The position numbers and the translations under genes were made by a program. Below, one piece after another: positions 8,638 to 19,100 of a stretch of DNA of 64,000 nt. Each line of letters starts with the position of its first letter. The first letter of the stretch is position 1. Source of the DNA: an uncultured Porphyromonadaceae bacterium (GTDB lineage: Bacteria > Bacteroidota > Bacteroidia > Bacteroidales > Muribaculaceae); NCBI GenBank assembly GCA_947176605.1, contig CAMWRH010000002.1:1-64000 (forward strand), written 5' to 3'. The notes beneath the pieces are model-generated. The model was not told the DNA's origin. It did not search any database and worked only from the letters and a program-made list of their open reading frames with translations.

Positions 8638-8863
8638 TCTTTATTCTGTTTATAGCATCGCCCCATTTTTTCTGGGCCTCCAGCGAGGCGGCTTCAATTC
8701 CGGCTGCCACGCGTGCGGCAGCTCGGCGGGTGCTTTCCCGGGCCTCTTCGGCAACCTCCCTCATAATCTGGGCCATACGCTCATCGCCAGGCTCCTCCAT
8801 CGAAGTAAGTCGATAACTGTTCATCTGCTCTTCCGACATATCATATAATCTTTTCTTATTCAA
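8624..8863 (-). CDS. Small charged helical protein paired with the zeta-like kinase
   Basis: The 79-residue product is predicted almost wholly alpha-helical from its composition, with Glu, Arg and Ala runs (MREVAEEARESTRRAAARV). It contains no domain I recognise. Its stop overlaps the start of the truncated zeta-like kinase, which suggests that it was the first gene of a two-gene kinase module, perhaps in the position of an antitoxin or adaptor. That role is inference. GGAATTA/TTAGG repeats lie 38 bases upstream. Confidence 0.55.
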   Translation of the reverse strand: MNKKRLYDMSEEQMNSYRLTSMEEPGDERMAQIMREVAEEARESTRRAAARVAAGIEAASLEAQKKWGDAINRIKNDGK

Positions 8864-8899
8864 CGCAGAAGTTGCGGAAATAGTCTAATTGAGGCTTTT

Positions 8900-8972
8900 A
8901 GGAATTAGGAATTAGGAGGGAGGAATTAGGAATTAGGCTTTAGGCTTTAGGCCTTAGGCGTTAGGCTTTGGG
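8900..8972. repeat. GGAATTA and CTTTAGG microrepeats
   Basis: Bases 8900-8936 carry five GGAATTA-type units with a GGAGGGA interruption, then switch to CTTTAGG/CCTTAGG units until about 8972. A short stem (AGTGTAGCC, bases 8998-9006, with GGCTACACT, bases 9010-9018) follows and could end dnaK transcription. Confidence 0.65.
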
Positions 8973-8996
8973 CGCGTGGCTGGTGGAATGAAAATG

Positions 8997-9025
8997 GAGT
9001 GTAGCCGTGGGGGCTACACTCCATT
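8997..9025 (-). terminator. Stem-loop after dnaK
   Basis: AATGGAGTGTAGCC pairs with GGCTACACTCCATT around a short GTGG loop, just downstream of the dnaK stop at 9062. On the minus strand the flank beyond the stem reads TCATTCC, so the T-run is weak. Confidence 0.55.
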
Positions 9026-9061
9026 TATGTGTTTGTTTCTGTGTTTCTATATTCTGAGGGA

Positions 9062-10960
<1,899 letters not shown>

Positions 10961-11002
10961 GGTTTCTATAAGTTTTTTAGTTTATTATTTTACGTATGGA
11001 GG

Positions 11003-11127
11003 ATATTTCCCGGTGCCCCATATCCGTAAGCCTGCCGCAGCGGGCGCTCTCAAAACCGCGTCCCCGATGCAGCGGTGGGGACTGACGGCTTCCGTGCCCG
11101 AGGGTAGCGGATATGGAAGGGAAATAT
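11003..11127. ncRNA. Structured RNA candidate upstream of dnaK
   Basis: ATATTTCCC at 11003-11011 is the exact complement of GGGAAATAT at 11119-11127, and CCATATCCG at 11018-11026 of CGGATATGG at 11108-11116. The two 9-pair helices nest around a GC-rich interior with more pairing (AAGCC with GGCTT; ACCGC with GCGGT). The element starts 42 bases before the dnaK ATG on the minus strand. It could be the 5' leader of dnaK or a separate small RNA; strand is not decided because I see no clear promoter on either side. Confidence 0.5.
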
Positions 11128-11349
11128 TTAATTTCCTTTTCACCTAAATAAACAAATAGCGTGCTAAAAGTTTCGCGGATGCCGTTTATAAAAACCTTTA
11201 AAATTTATAAATGTCAGAATATCAGAGAGATGAGTCTTGTAAGTGTGAAAATTGGGTGTTGCCGTGCCGGTCAGCGACTGTGACAAAACTTACAAGATTG
11301 CGCCAGAAATGTCAAATTCGGCTACTTTTAAAAGCAAAGAGCTCCGCCC
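11128..11349. other. Non-coding stretch upstream of dnaK
   Basis: No gene is visible. One 10-base inverted repeat is present: TCTTGTAAGT at 11235-11244 and ACTTACAAGA at 11288-11297. No exact TAnnTTTG element for dnaK was found, and no CIRCE-like operator. Confidence 0.4.
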
Positions 11350-11401
11350 AAAAAAGAAGGGAGAAACGGAGCAGCCCCGAATAGGGCTTGCCGTTTCTCC
11401 C
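11350..11401 (-). terminator. Terminator of the peptide/radical SAM/outer-membrane protein operon
   Basis: GGGAGAAACGG at 11359-11369 pairs with CCGTTTCTCCC at 11391-11401, with an inner AGCCC/GGGCT helix. On the minus strand the stem is followed by TTCTTTTTT, a good intrinsic terminator for the gene ending at 11493. Confidence 0.75.
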
Positions 11402-11410
11402 GTTAATGGG

Positions 11411-11462
11411 TACCTTAGGCGTTAGGCTTTAGGCCGTAGATGTTAGGCCTTAGGCGTTCCGC
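11411..11462. repeat. CTTAGG/GTTAGG microrepeats
   Basis: Six to seven imperfect units such as CTTAGGCGTTAGG and CTTTAGG lie between the operon terminator and the stop of the outer-membrane protein gene. Confidence 0.55.
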
Positions 11463-11492
11463 GGGGGCTTGGGAAGATTCGGAAACGTGGTA

Positions 11493-13853
11493 TCAGAGTT
11501 TCTGCAGCACGCCGTTCTCTTCCGTAGAGATGTTGATGCGCTGCTCGGCCTGACGCTTGCGGTTCTTGCCGAAGGAGACGTTCCATTCGAGCATCAGGCT
11601 CACGAGATTGGCGCGGTCGCGTGCGAAAATCTCCGAATTAAGCTGCACCGGAGATTCGGCCACAGTGCGCTGCGACTCCTTCCACCCTTTCCCAAACGGG
11701 CATTGTATACTCATGCCGAGCGACAGAGATTCCTTCGGACGGTAGTTGAAGCCCACTCTCCACGATTCGGTACGGGGCATTATGAGCTGTCCGATGGCAA
11801 GTTTGCCGGGGTACTGATATGAGGCGTATACAGTCCATTTCTCAAGATTGAGCGAGGTATAGGGCATTAACTGAAACCGGTAGCCGGTCCAGTCGTAAGT
11901 CGGACTTGCCCCTTTTAGCCGCCCTCCGATGATGCGGGCGTCAATAGTCCATATGGTGGAGCCGAGAGGCTTCACGGTAAACTGGAGGGTACCTGTCAGT
12001 TCGCGGTATTTATCAAGGTTGATAAGGGTCTCCAGCATGCTGTTGGGACCTTCCTGGAAATTCTCGCAGATTCTGCCCGGGATGTCGGAGTAACTTCCGA
12101 TAAGGGTAAAATCCACATATTTGGAGCCATATACAGCTGCGAGTGATACCTGATGCTGCGTGTAAGAATGCAGGTAAGGATTGCCGTGAAATATCAGTCG
12201 GGTGTCGAGCCACTGGTTGGTTTGGCTCATCTGGGAGATTGAGGGAGCGGCTGTGGAGAGAGAATAAGAGGCGCTGAGTCGGAAACTCCGCGTGATATTG
12301 TAATATAAATAAGCCGTTATGCTGGGATTCCATTCACTTTGTTTACGGTCGCTTACCGACGAGTAGGTGTATTCATTTTGTAAACCGGCAGTGACCCATA
12401 CAATGAATTTCCCCAGCCCCTTATAATACTGAGCCCATGCACCGGCCACGTTCTTGCGCTGCGTGGTGCGTATGGATGGTTCAAGATAGCGGCTGTAGTT
12501 GAATCCATCGTAGACCGACAGGCTAAGGCTTCCCCATTTCTTATAAGGGAAGAAGTATATCAGATTGGCTACGGCATTGCTGAACTGAATGTCGTATTGC
12601 GATCCCTCGCTGACTGTAGGGTCGGCAGCTCCTGATTCAAACTCGCGGTAGCGGGATAAGTAATCTGAATTTGTGCGTTGCAGAGTCAGACTGGCCACAA
12701 GAGTGCCGGGATTGTCTCTGTCGCCAAGTGTTTTCTCAAAATAATTCCTCAGGACGACATCGTTCGAACCGATGTATAACTCATTATTGGCATCATACGG
12801 CATCGGATTCGACTGGGATGTGACGCGTTGCAGCAGATCCGTACCGTTGCGTGATATGGAGCCGCTCAGCTGGGCAGTGTATTGATACTCACCCGGTTTT
12901 ACCGTCTGGTATCCTAATGTAAGGGAGTTGTTGTCTCGATTCCTGTGGGAGTCGAGACCGTCCTTATGTTTGTAATACTCCACTCCGTCATAGTCATAAT
13001 CAAGAAATTCCGATTGCCGATAGCGTGTCTGATGGTTATTGGAATTACTGTAAATGGCGGAGAAGCGTGAACTTCTGTAATTGTAGAACAGTGCGGCTGA
13101 ATTCTCACCGATCAGCGGATAAGGAGCCTGATCAACCGAAATTGAAGCATTGCCACCTCTCAGCGAACTCTTTGTAATCACGTCAATCACCGCGTCATAC
13201 CCCTCGACTCTGTAGCGGGCCGGAGCAATACTGTAGGTATTTATTTTCAGTATATCATCCTTGTCGAGTGCGCGAAGTTCGATAATTGAGGTATCTACAC
13301 CGTTAAGGAGAAGTTTTACATTCTCGCTACCCTCGAAGTAAAGCGCGTTATTGGGCATCACGATAACGTTGGGGATTTCATTAAGCGCCTGATAAACATT
13401 GCTATATCGCTTCATGTCGTCCCTTGGAATCACATAACTCCGATGCAGGTCTTTATTATTGTCGGAGGCCTCTACCACCAGTTCATCTATTTCAGTAGCT
13501 TTCTTCAGTGATAAGGTATCGGTAAGTTCGCCGTCTGAGAGTTGTTTCATTTTGGGAGCGAACATATCATGTTCGGCCATCGCATACCGCCCGTCCTTCA
13601 ACACGGTAGCCCTGCCGTGAGCATCCGATCGAGTAGCCCCGATTGAATCGCGCACCACATTATAAAAAGTTACAGCTGCATTTTCCACCGGTTCGTTATC
13701 ACCTTCCGCCACAATCACCACCTCCTTAGCCATCAGATTCCCCACCGCACCCGACAGTGTCACCGCCGCGCATACGCACATCCTCCTCAGCATCGTCGCC
13801 CCTTTCCAAACTTTTGTGCGGGTGGACATATTCTTTTTATTCGTATAGTTCAT
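11493..13853 (-). CDS. Outer-membrane beta-barrel family protein (TonB-receptor-like), third gene of the peptide operon
   Basis: The product is 786 residues when started at ATG 13853 (MNYTNKKNMSTRT); an earlier in-frame ATG would overlap the radical SAM gene. A signal-like segment (MLRRMCVCAAVTLSGAVGNLMAKE) is followed by a carboxypeptidase-regulatory-like domain (VVIVAEGDNEPVENAAVTFY), a plug-like region (residues about 110-230, with LNEIPNVIVMPNN and VITKSSLRGG) and then a long barrel with alternating aromatic strands ending near FGKNRKRQAEQRINI. This matches the outer-membrane beta-barrel family found beside TonB-dependent receptors. It starts 19 bases after the radical SAM stop, so the two are co-transcribed. 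It may export, import or sense the modified peptide; this is inference. A clear TonB box was not identified. Confidence 0.8.
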   Translation of the reverse strand: MNYTNKKNMSTRTKVWKGATMLRRMCVCAAVTLSGAVGNLMAKEVVIVAEGDNEPVENAAVTFYNVVRDSIGATRSDAHGRATVLKDGRYAMAEHDMFAPKMKQLSDGELTDTLSLKKATEIDELVVEASDNNKDLHRSYVIPRDDMKRYSNVYQALNEIPNVIVMPNNALYFEGSENVKLLLNGVDTSIIELRALDKDDILKINTYSIAPARYRVEGYDAVIDVITKSSLRGGNASISVDQAPYPLIGENSAALFYNYRSSRFSAIYSNSNNHQTRYRQSEFLDYDYDGVEYYKHKDGLDSHRNRDNNSLTLGYQTVKPGEYQYTAQLSGSISRNGTDLLQRVTSQSNPMPYDANNELYIGSNDVVLRNYFEKTLGDRDNPGTLVASLTLQRTNSDYLSRYREFESGAADPTVSEGSQYDIQFSNAVANLIYFFPYKKWGSLSLSVYDGFNYSRYLEPSIRTTQRKNVAGAWAQYYKGLGKFIVWVTAGLQNEYTYSSVSDRKQSEWNPSITAYLYYNITRSFRLSASYSLSTAAPSISQMSQTNQWLDTRLIFHGNPYLHSYTQHQVSLAAVYGSKYVDFTLIGSYSDIPGRICENFQEGPNSMLETLINLDKYRELTGTLQFTVKPLGSTIWTIDARIIGGRLKGASPTYDWTGYRFQLMPYTSLNLEKWTVYASYQYPGKLAIGQLIMPRTESWRVGFNYRPKESLSLGMSIQCPFGKGWKESQRTVAESPVQLNSEIFARDRANLVSLMLEWNVSFGKNRKRQAEQRINISTEENGVLQKL

Positions 13854-13872
13854 AATTGACAGATATTTGATA

Positions 13873-15327
13873 TTAATATATCTTATCAGATTCTGGAGCC
13901 TCAGGACAACGAGGGTCGGGACCGTCATGCAACTGACCGCTCTTCACAATATCCATGTAGCAGACTCTCTTCCCCATAGTCTGCTTACAGGAGCCGTAGA
14001 CCTTACATTTGCTGCATGCCGATTTAGGATTAACATCTTCCTGCGGAGGATTATAGAGGTATAGCGCCTTAGGCGAATTCCAGATGGTGTCAAGTCTTTC
14101 CTTGCGGATATCTCCGAGTATGAACTCTTCGTGTTCGTAAAGCATCTCGCAGATACTGCATTTCCCATTAGCGAGAATGGAGATTACAGTACTGTTTGCA
14201 AGACAGATGGTATTGTCTTTTACAAAATTTTCGACTGTATCGCATCGTTTCAAGCTATATCCATTCTCGTCAAGTTTATTGATATAGACTTTCAACTTAA
14301 GCTCATTGGATGCAAAGAATGCATACAGAGTCTCAAAATCTTTGTTCTCGGGCTCGAGGTATTTGTAAAGTTCTTCCTTATATTCGGAGAAGAAGGCAGG
14401 TGTGAGACTCCATTCAGTAACACAATCGAATCCGGAAAGGAATGCGTAAAGCTCTTTTATTGAAGGTAAATCGCAGCTGAGACTTGTAATAACAGAGCGT
14501 GCATTGACCTGAATGCCATATTCCGTGCATGCGTCAAACATTGCTTTCACGCGGGATATGTACTCCATATCGGCATTTATCAGCTCGTGAAGTACCTCAG
14601 GTTTGCAGGAGTCTATAGAGAACTGTAAAACTGTACATCCGATTTCCTTTAGGAATCGAACCTTTTCAGCTGAAATTGGCGTTTTAGTAGATAGAAATGG
14701 GTTGTATCCCACCTCCACTACAGTTTTAAGTAGCTTTTCCCAACCTTCATGAGCGAAAATATCACCACCGGTAAGGTTAAGGTTGATTACGCCAATTTCC
14801 TTGAAATGTTTTGTTAAGTCAATCATCTCATCTGTAGTGAGAAGAGACTGTAACCCACGGTTTGCATAACAGTATTTACAGTCAGTAGTGCATTTTGTAG
14901 TAACCATCAGATTGACTGATAACGGAGCTGATGGACGGGTATATGTATAGTCTTTCTGCCAGTCGAAATCCGGTACCTCAAAATGATTGCTTGAAGTCGG
15001 CGATTCAAATTTTCTTAGTAGATTTGGTGGAAATACTACGGATATTTTGTCGTTGACCTTAATGCTCTGAGGTTCTTGATTTTCAATGAGTTGGTCGAGG
15101 AAGCTCCGAATTGCACGTGCGGAGATTCCGGTCATTTCAGAGATGCTTTTTACATTCTCCTCATATGGTAGATTTCCAAGATTTGAGATAATCCATCCCA
15201 TAAAAGAAGGGATGGCAAGACCACCGAGTTCAATGTCAGCAGTATCGGGTACTCTCGCTATCTTCACTACATATGAGCAGTCGCGGTCATTGCGGATAGA
15301 ATAACCAGGAGCTAATGATATGTACAT
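13873..15327 (-). CDS. Radical SAM/SPASM peptide maturase
   Basis: The 484-residue enzyme has three parts. Residues 1-105 form a winged-helix-like region resembling the PqqD/RRE leader-binding domain (SISEMTGISARAIRSFLDQL at 61-80). The radical SAM core starts at about 135 with CTTDCKYCYA, giving the CX3CX2C cluster at Cys146, Cys150 and Cys153, followed by the GGDIF glycine-rich loop. The C-terminal SPASM domain has cysteines at about 380-400 and at 438, 441, 447, 456 and 474, enough for one or two auxiliary iron-sulfur clusters. Such enzymes install thioether or carbon-carbon crosslinks on peptides. The precursor gene lies 83 bases upstream and the barrel gene 19 bases downstream. AT-rich codon use sets it apart from neighbouring genes. 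Confidence 0.92.
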   Translation of the reverse strand: MYISLAPGYSIRNDRDCSYVVKIARVPDTADIELGGLAIPSFMGWIISNLGNLPYEENVKSISEMTGISARAIRSFLDQLIENQEPQSIKVNDKISVVFPPNLLRKFESPTSSNHFEVPDFDWQKDYTYTRPSAPLSVNLMVTTKCTTDCKYCYANRGLQSLLTTDEMIDLTKHFKEIGVINLNLTGGDIFAHEGWEKLLKTVVEVGYNPFLSTKTPISAEKVRFLKEIGCTVLQFSIDSCKPEVLHELINADMEYISRVKAMFDACTEYGIQVNARSVITSLSCDLPSIKELYAFLSGFDCVTEWSLTPAFFSEYKEELYKYLEPENKDFETLYAFFASNELKLKVYINKLDENGYSLKRCDTVENFVKDNTICLANSTVISILANGKCSICEMLYEHEEFILGDIRKERLDTIWNSPKALYLYNPPQEDVNPKSACSKCKVYGSCKQTMGKRVCYMDIVKSGQLHDGPDPRCPEAPESDKIY

Positions 15328-15370
15328 GGCGCTTAGATGTTAGATAAATTCTTAAAAGAAGAGGGCAGAA

Positions 15371-15404
15371 GAGGGTGACTGAATGGCTTCAGTCAGTCAC
15401 CCTC
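15371..15404 (-). terminator. Attenuator-like stem-loop between precursor and maturase genes
   Basis: GAGGGTGACTGA at 15371-15382 pairs perfectly with TCAGTCACCCTC at 15393-15404 around a 10-base loop. On the minus strand it follows the precursor stop by six bases and is followed by TTCTGCCCTCTTCTTTT. It could stop most transcripts after the precursor gene and let some continue into the maturase, giving more peptide than enzyme. Confidence 0.65.
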
Positions 15405-15410
15405 TAAAGA

Positions 15411-15662
15411 TCAGTTAAGGCCTACATGGCACTCGAGGGATGGAGGTTTGATAAGACTACCTCCTGACACAGTTGCACCGCTGCTACACCTGCAACTAAC
15501 CGAAACTTCTCCAGTTAGATTTGCTGCGTTTTCGCAATTACACTGCGTTCCACCAGCCCCGGCACCGGCGGCTGTTACGCATTCGCATATCTTTCCGCCA
15601 GTTCCACCTCGAACAGCTTGCATCTCCTGTTCAAGGAGTGTCTCCATGTCTGAAATTTTCAT
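15411..15662 (-). CDS. Double-glycine cysteine-rich peptide precursor (RiPP-like)
   Basis: The 83-residue product has a charged leader (MKISDMETLLEQEMQAVRGG) ending in a Gly19-Gly20 cleavage-like motif, then a Gly/Ala/Ser-rich core. The core carries three CXC pairs, CEC (26-28), CNC (41-43) and CRC (57-59), spaced 15 and 16 residues apart, and a last Cys78. There is no signal peptide. The core has no hydrophobic segment. Together with the radical SAM/SPASM gene next to it, this pattern supports a ribosomally made and modified peptide. Leaders of this kind are known for Bacteroidales radical SAM targets; whether this exact CXC spacing is described I cannot tell. A -7 element sits about 107 bases upstream. 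Confidence 0.8.
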   Translation of the reverse strand: MKISDMETLLEQEMQAVRGGTGGKICECVTAAGAGAGGTQCNCENAANLTGEVSVSCRCSSGATVSGGSLIKPPSLECHVGLN

Positions 15663-16057
15663 ACAGAAAAGGATTTGAGGTTAAACATTAAATTAATAAT
15701 CACGGGTAGATTCTTAAGAATCGGATTACTCGAAGTATGATTACAAGGAGTATAGTGTTTAAACATTGCAAATATAATGAAAAAAAACGAAATCAGGGGG
15801 TATACTTTAGGATAAAAATTACTTTGGATAATTATCCGGATGTGATTGAATATTGTTATATTCCTTTTTATAATGTTGAAATACAGTGGATTATAATTTC
15901 AAAGAGCCAGTTGTAGATATCCTCGATTTTTTTATCAGAATGTTTGAACTATATAATATATATTAATATTAATAAGGATTGTTTCTTCCCAAACAAAAAG
16001 AATAGTGAGATTTTACTTATGTTTGGAACGTCTTGAAGAGAGTGTGATGGTTATTGG
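15663..16057. other. AT-rich intergenic stretch upstream of the peptide precursor gene
   Basis: About 400 bases of markedly AT-rich DNA, unlike the rest of the window. It contains a 12-base palindrome GGATAATTATCC at 15826-15837 upstream of the promoter element, which could be an operator. No second precursor gene and no other gene of convincing length is visible. Confidence 0.55.
15769..15776 (-). promoter_or_regulatory. Likely -7 element of the peptide operon
   Basis: The minus strand reads TATATTTG, an exact TAnnTTTG match, about 107 bases before the precursor ATG at 15662. The -33 region is T-rich (TTTCGTTTTTTT) but lacks TTTG at the usual 19-21 base spacing. Confidence 0.45.
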
Positions 16058-16105
16058 TAAAAGAAAAGGCTGCGGCGCACCCGCAGAGAGCGAGGCACCG
16101 CAGCC
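16058..16105 (-). terminator. Terminator of the large secreted protein gene
   Basis: GGCTGCGG at 16068-16075 pairs with CCGCAGCC at 16098-16105. On the minus strand the stem is followed by TTTTCTTTT, 33 bases after the stop at 16138. Confidence 0.7.
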
Positions 16106-16137
16106 GGAGATAAGATTGCGTAGGGAAATCAGCAGAG

Positions 16138-19100
16138 TCAGCGCTTCATGAAGCGGAGAGTGGCGATGGAATCGCCCGTAGTGGCTACCGCGATATAGGT
16201 GCCGGCCGGGAGAGTGGAGATGGAGATTGTGTCGGACTCCGCACGGGCCGCTACAGTGCCCGCTACGGAGTAGACCTCAATCCGCGACGCATCACAGCAG
16301 AAAAGCGAGTCAGAACTCAGATGGATTGCAGCCTCATCGCGCACTTCATCCAGACCGCTCGTAAAGAGTTCGGTCAGTTTCTCGGGTGAAGCCGAGAAAT
16401 AATAGTTGCGTCCGCCGCTGACGGGATAGTCGGGGAGCTGCAGACTGCGGTTCCAGTTATTGAGGATGATATTGTAACTGCCCGAAGCCTCGTTATGTCC
16501 GAACACCTTATATACAATGCCCTCGATTACCTGCGTATCAATGGGCGCCTGACCGGGCCATGCTCCCCAGATTTCCTTATCGCCATAGGCATAGAGACCC
16601 AGAGCGTCATAGCCGGTGTTATCCTCCACGAAGATATACCAGTCGTAAGTCGGAATCTCCTCCGCCACAGCCGACAGACTTACATTATCGATGGCAAGAG
16701 CAGGGGCACCCTGACACTCGCTGCCGCTGCTTACAGAGATGTTCCATGCCAGATACAGGTCGCATCCGGGGCGCAGACCCACCGGGAGCGACGCGCTTAC
16801 CGACTTCGTCTCGATCGGCACCACAGAAGCCCCCGCAGTAGCGGCAGATGCCGGGAATACCGTATTGAAATCAGAGCCCGCGGGAGACCACGACCGACCG
16901 TCGACCGAAGTATAAAGCTGCACCGAGAAACCGGCTGCATTATTACCGTCGCGGTACTTCTCCACATCATAGGCAAGGTCAATTGACGATAGCGTGCGCA
17001 CGCCGTCATTGATGAAATGTGCATAGACATTGACAGCGCGTGTGCCACCAGCCACACCGGTAGTGATGCCGCCTACGGCACGGTCAGCCTCATCCGGGCC
17101 GAAATTCCACACACCGTTCTTCGCATTCGAAGGAAGATCGGGACCTCCGGCATAGGTGGTCTGCAGGGCTGCGTCAAGGAAGAGGCCTGTGGCGCGGGGT
17201 GCATCCGTGCGGTCGATGCGCCAACCTTCCGGAAGCGCAGCATCAGCCGCATCACCCATAGAATCAAAATCCTGGGAATATGCGGGGGCATCCGCACTCA
17301 GAGGAATTGCCGGATTGTAGGGCATCTCAGTCACAGCCTCGGCCACTGTCACCGTAGCCGAGCGTTCGAATCCGGCAGCCGATACAGTCACCGTATATTC
17401 ACCCGGAGCAGTGGCATGGAATACACCATCAGCCGAAATCTCCGCGCCATCGCTTACAGAGTAGCGCACATCCTCCTGCGGGAGCACCAGACCGAAGGCA
17501 TCAGTGACCTCGGCCGAAACGGCCACAGTAGCCGCATGATGATTGACCGACTGCGTGAATCCGCCAAGCACAGCCGACGCATAGGCACGCATAGCCTCCG
17601 CATCATTCACGCTTACAGAAGCGGGGTGATAGGATATCGAAGCCGGGTCTTCACCGAAGATCAGACCATACTCCATGCATGCCGCCATATAGGTGCTCAT
17701 GTCGGTGGGGTGACGGTCGTCCTGGAACCAGGGAGCCAGACCCTCCGCACCCTCGGCATCGTACATCATCTGATACGCATTCATCACCGGGCAGAGCACC
17801 ACACCGAATTCATCGGCCACCTCGCGGTAATTGTTCAGGAAGATATCATTGAACGATGTGAAATTGCTCCAGTCGCCGGCATAAGCCCAGTTGACGGGCA
17901 GGATAATCACAGCATTAGGATTCGGACACGCCTCGCGGATATACTCCACCCAGCGGGCCACATTGTCGCGGAACGTAGCCGGGTCCGTGCGCGGCAGACT
18001 GCTCTGCTCCTGCAGGATGATATGGCTCCACGGCTGCGAGCGCACCATCATCTTCGCACCCGGCAGACCGTCCCCGGCCATCCCGTCACCCTCATTCCAG
18101 TGAGTGGCGAGCGACTTGCCGAGCAGCGTATGTTTGGTCCATTCGGCATCCTTCCCCATAGAGAGGGCGATGTCGTTGAACATGGCGCTCTGGTCGTTGT
18201 AATGTATCAGCGAATTATTGAGCGACAGCACGCGCACCTGATCCGGCAGTCCGGGCACAAGCACTGTGTGCTGCGGATTGACGGTAAGGTCGGTTGCCAC
18301 GGCCTCCACGGCGGTCAGCGTGTAAGAGCCGATCCCATCCTCATTGAGCGATATGGTGATGTCGTAAGTGCCGGCCGGGGTAGCCACATACCCGGTGGCA
18401 CCCTTCGACAGCTTCCCTTCGAGAGGGGAGGGGGCGGTGGCATCGGCCTCAAGACCCCATACACCCGCCATACCGAGGCGCTGGTAGAGGCGCCAGTGCG
18501 ACATGCCGTCGGCACCGGGCTGCATCGTCACCCTGCCGGAGAACGAACCGGTAGACTCATCGAGCGTCAGTTCGCCGGAGCGATCCATATAGTTCCACCC
18601 GTTGAAATCGCCTACCATATATACCGACGTAAGTCCCGACATATCCTCATTCGGCTCAAGCAGCAGCGTGGCGGTGCCGTTCTCTATGGAGAGCACCACG
18701 CGGGCGCAGTCAAACGTCATCCCGCCGCAAGAGATATTATCGTCGGTGCCTGACTTAAGCAGATAAGGCTCCGACATCAGGATCGACGTGCCGTTGGATC
18801 CGTAATTGCACGAAGCGCTCCAGTCGGCATCGGCAATCTTAAACGACCCGCTCACCTTCTTGTCGCGCAGTTCGAAAAGCGTGTCCGACAGTTTGTTGAA
18901 CTCCCATTCATCCGTAGGATCCCAACCGTCGACACCGCGCATATATATGCCCGAATGATTGATTTCCGGCGTTTCGGGTTCGGTCCAGTCCGGGTCGGAT
19001 TCGGCGAAAGTAGCCTCGATACGTATATCATCGATAGCCAGACCGGGGGCCTTGTCGGGGGTAGTGCCCGAAGCTACCGAAATATTCCATGCCAGATAGA

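Noticed and set aside
11003..11127. SRP (4.5S) or 6S RNA
   Set aside because: The GGAAGGAAGCAGCC-type SRP loop is missing and the 6S bubble pattern could not be matched by eye.
15659..15766. 35-residue frame MFKHYTPCNHTSSN... ending inside the precursor start codon
   Set aside because: It starts at the predicted transcription start with no leader, has no ribosome-binding signal and no similarity to the precursor; too weak to call, though translational coupling cannot be excluded.
17017..18753. Long open frame of 578 codons opposite the large secreted protein
   Set aside because: It is His/Arg/Gly-rich mirror coding, a result of codon bias in the real gene on the other strand, which has a signal peptide, duplicated modules and a terminator.
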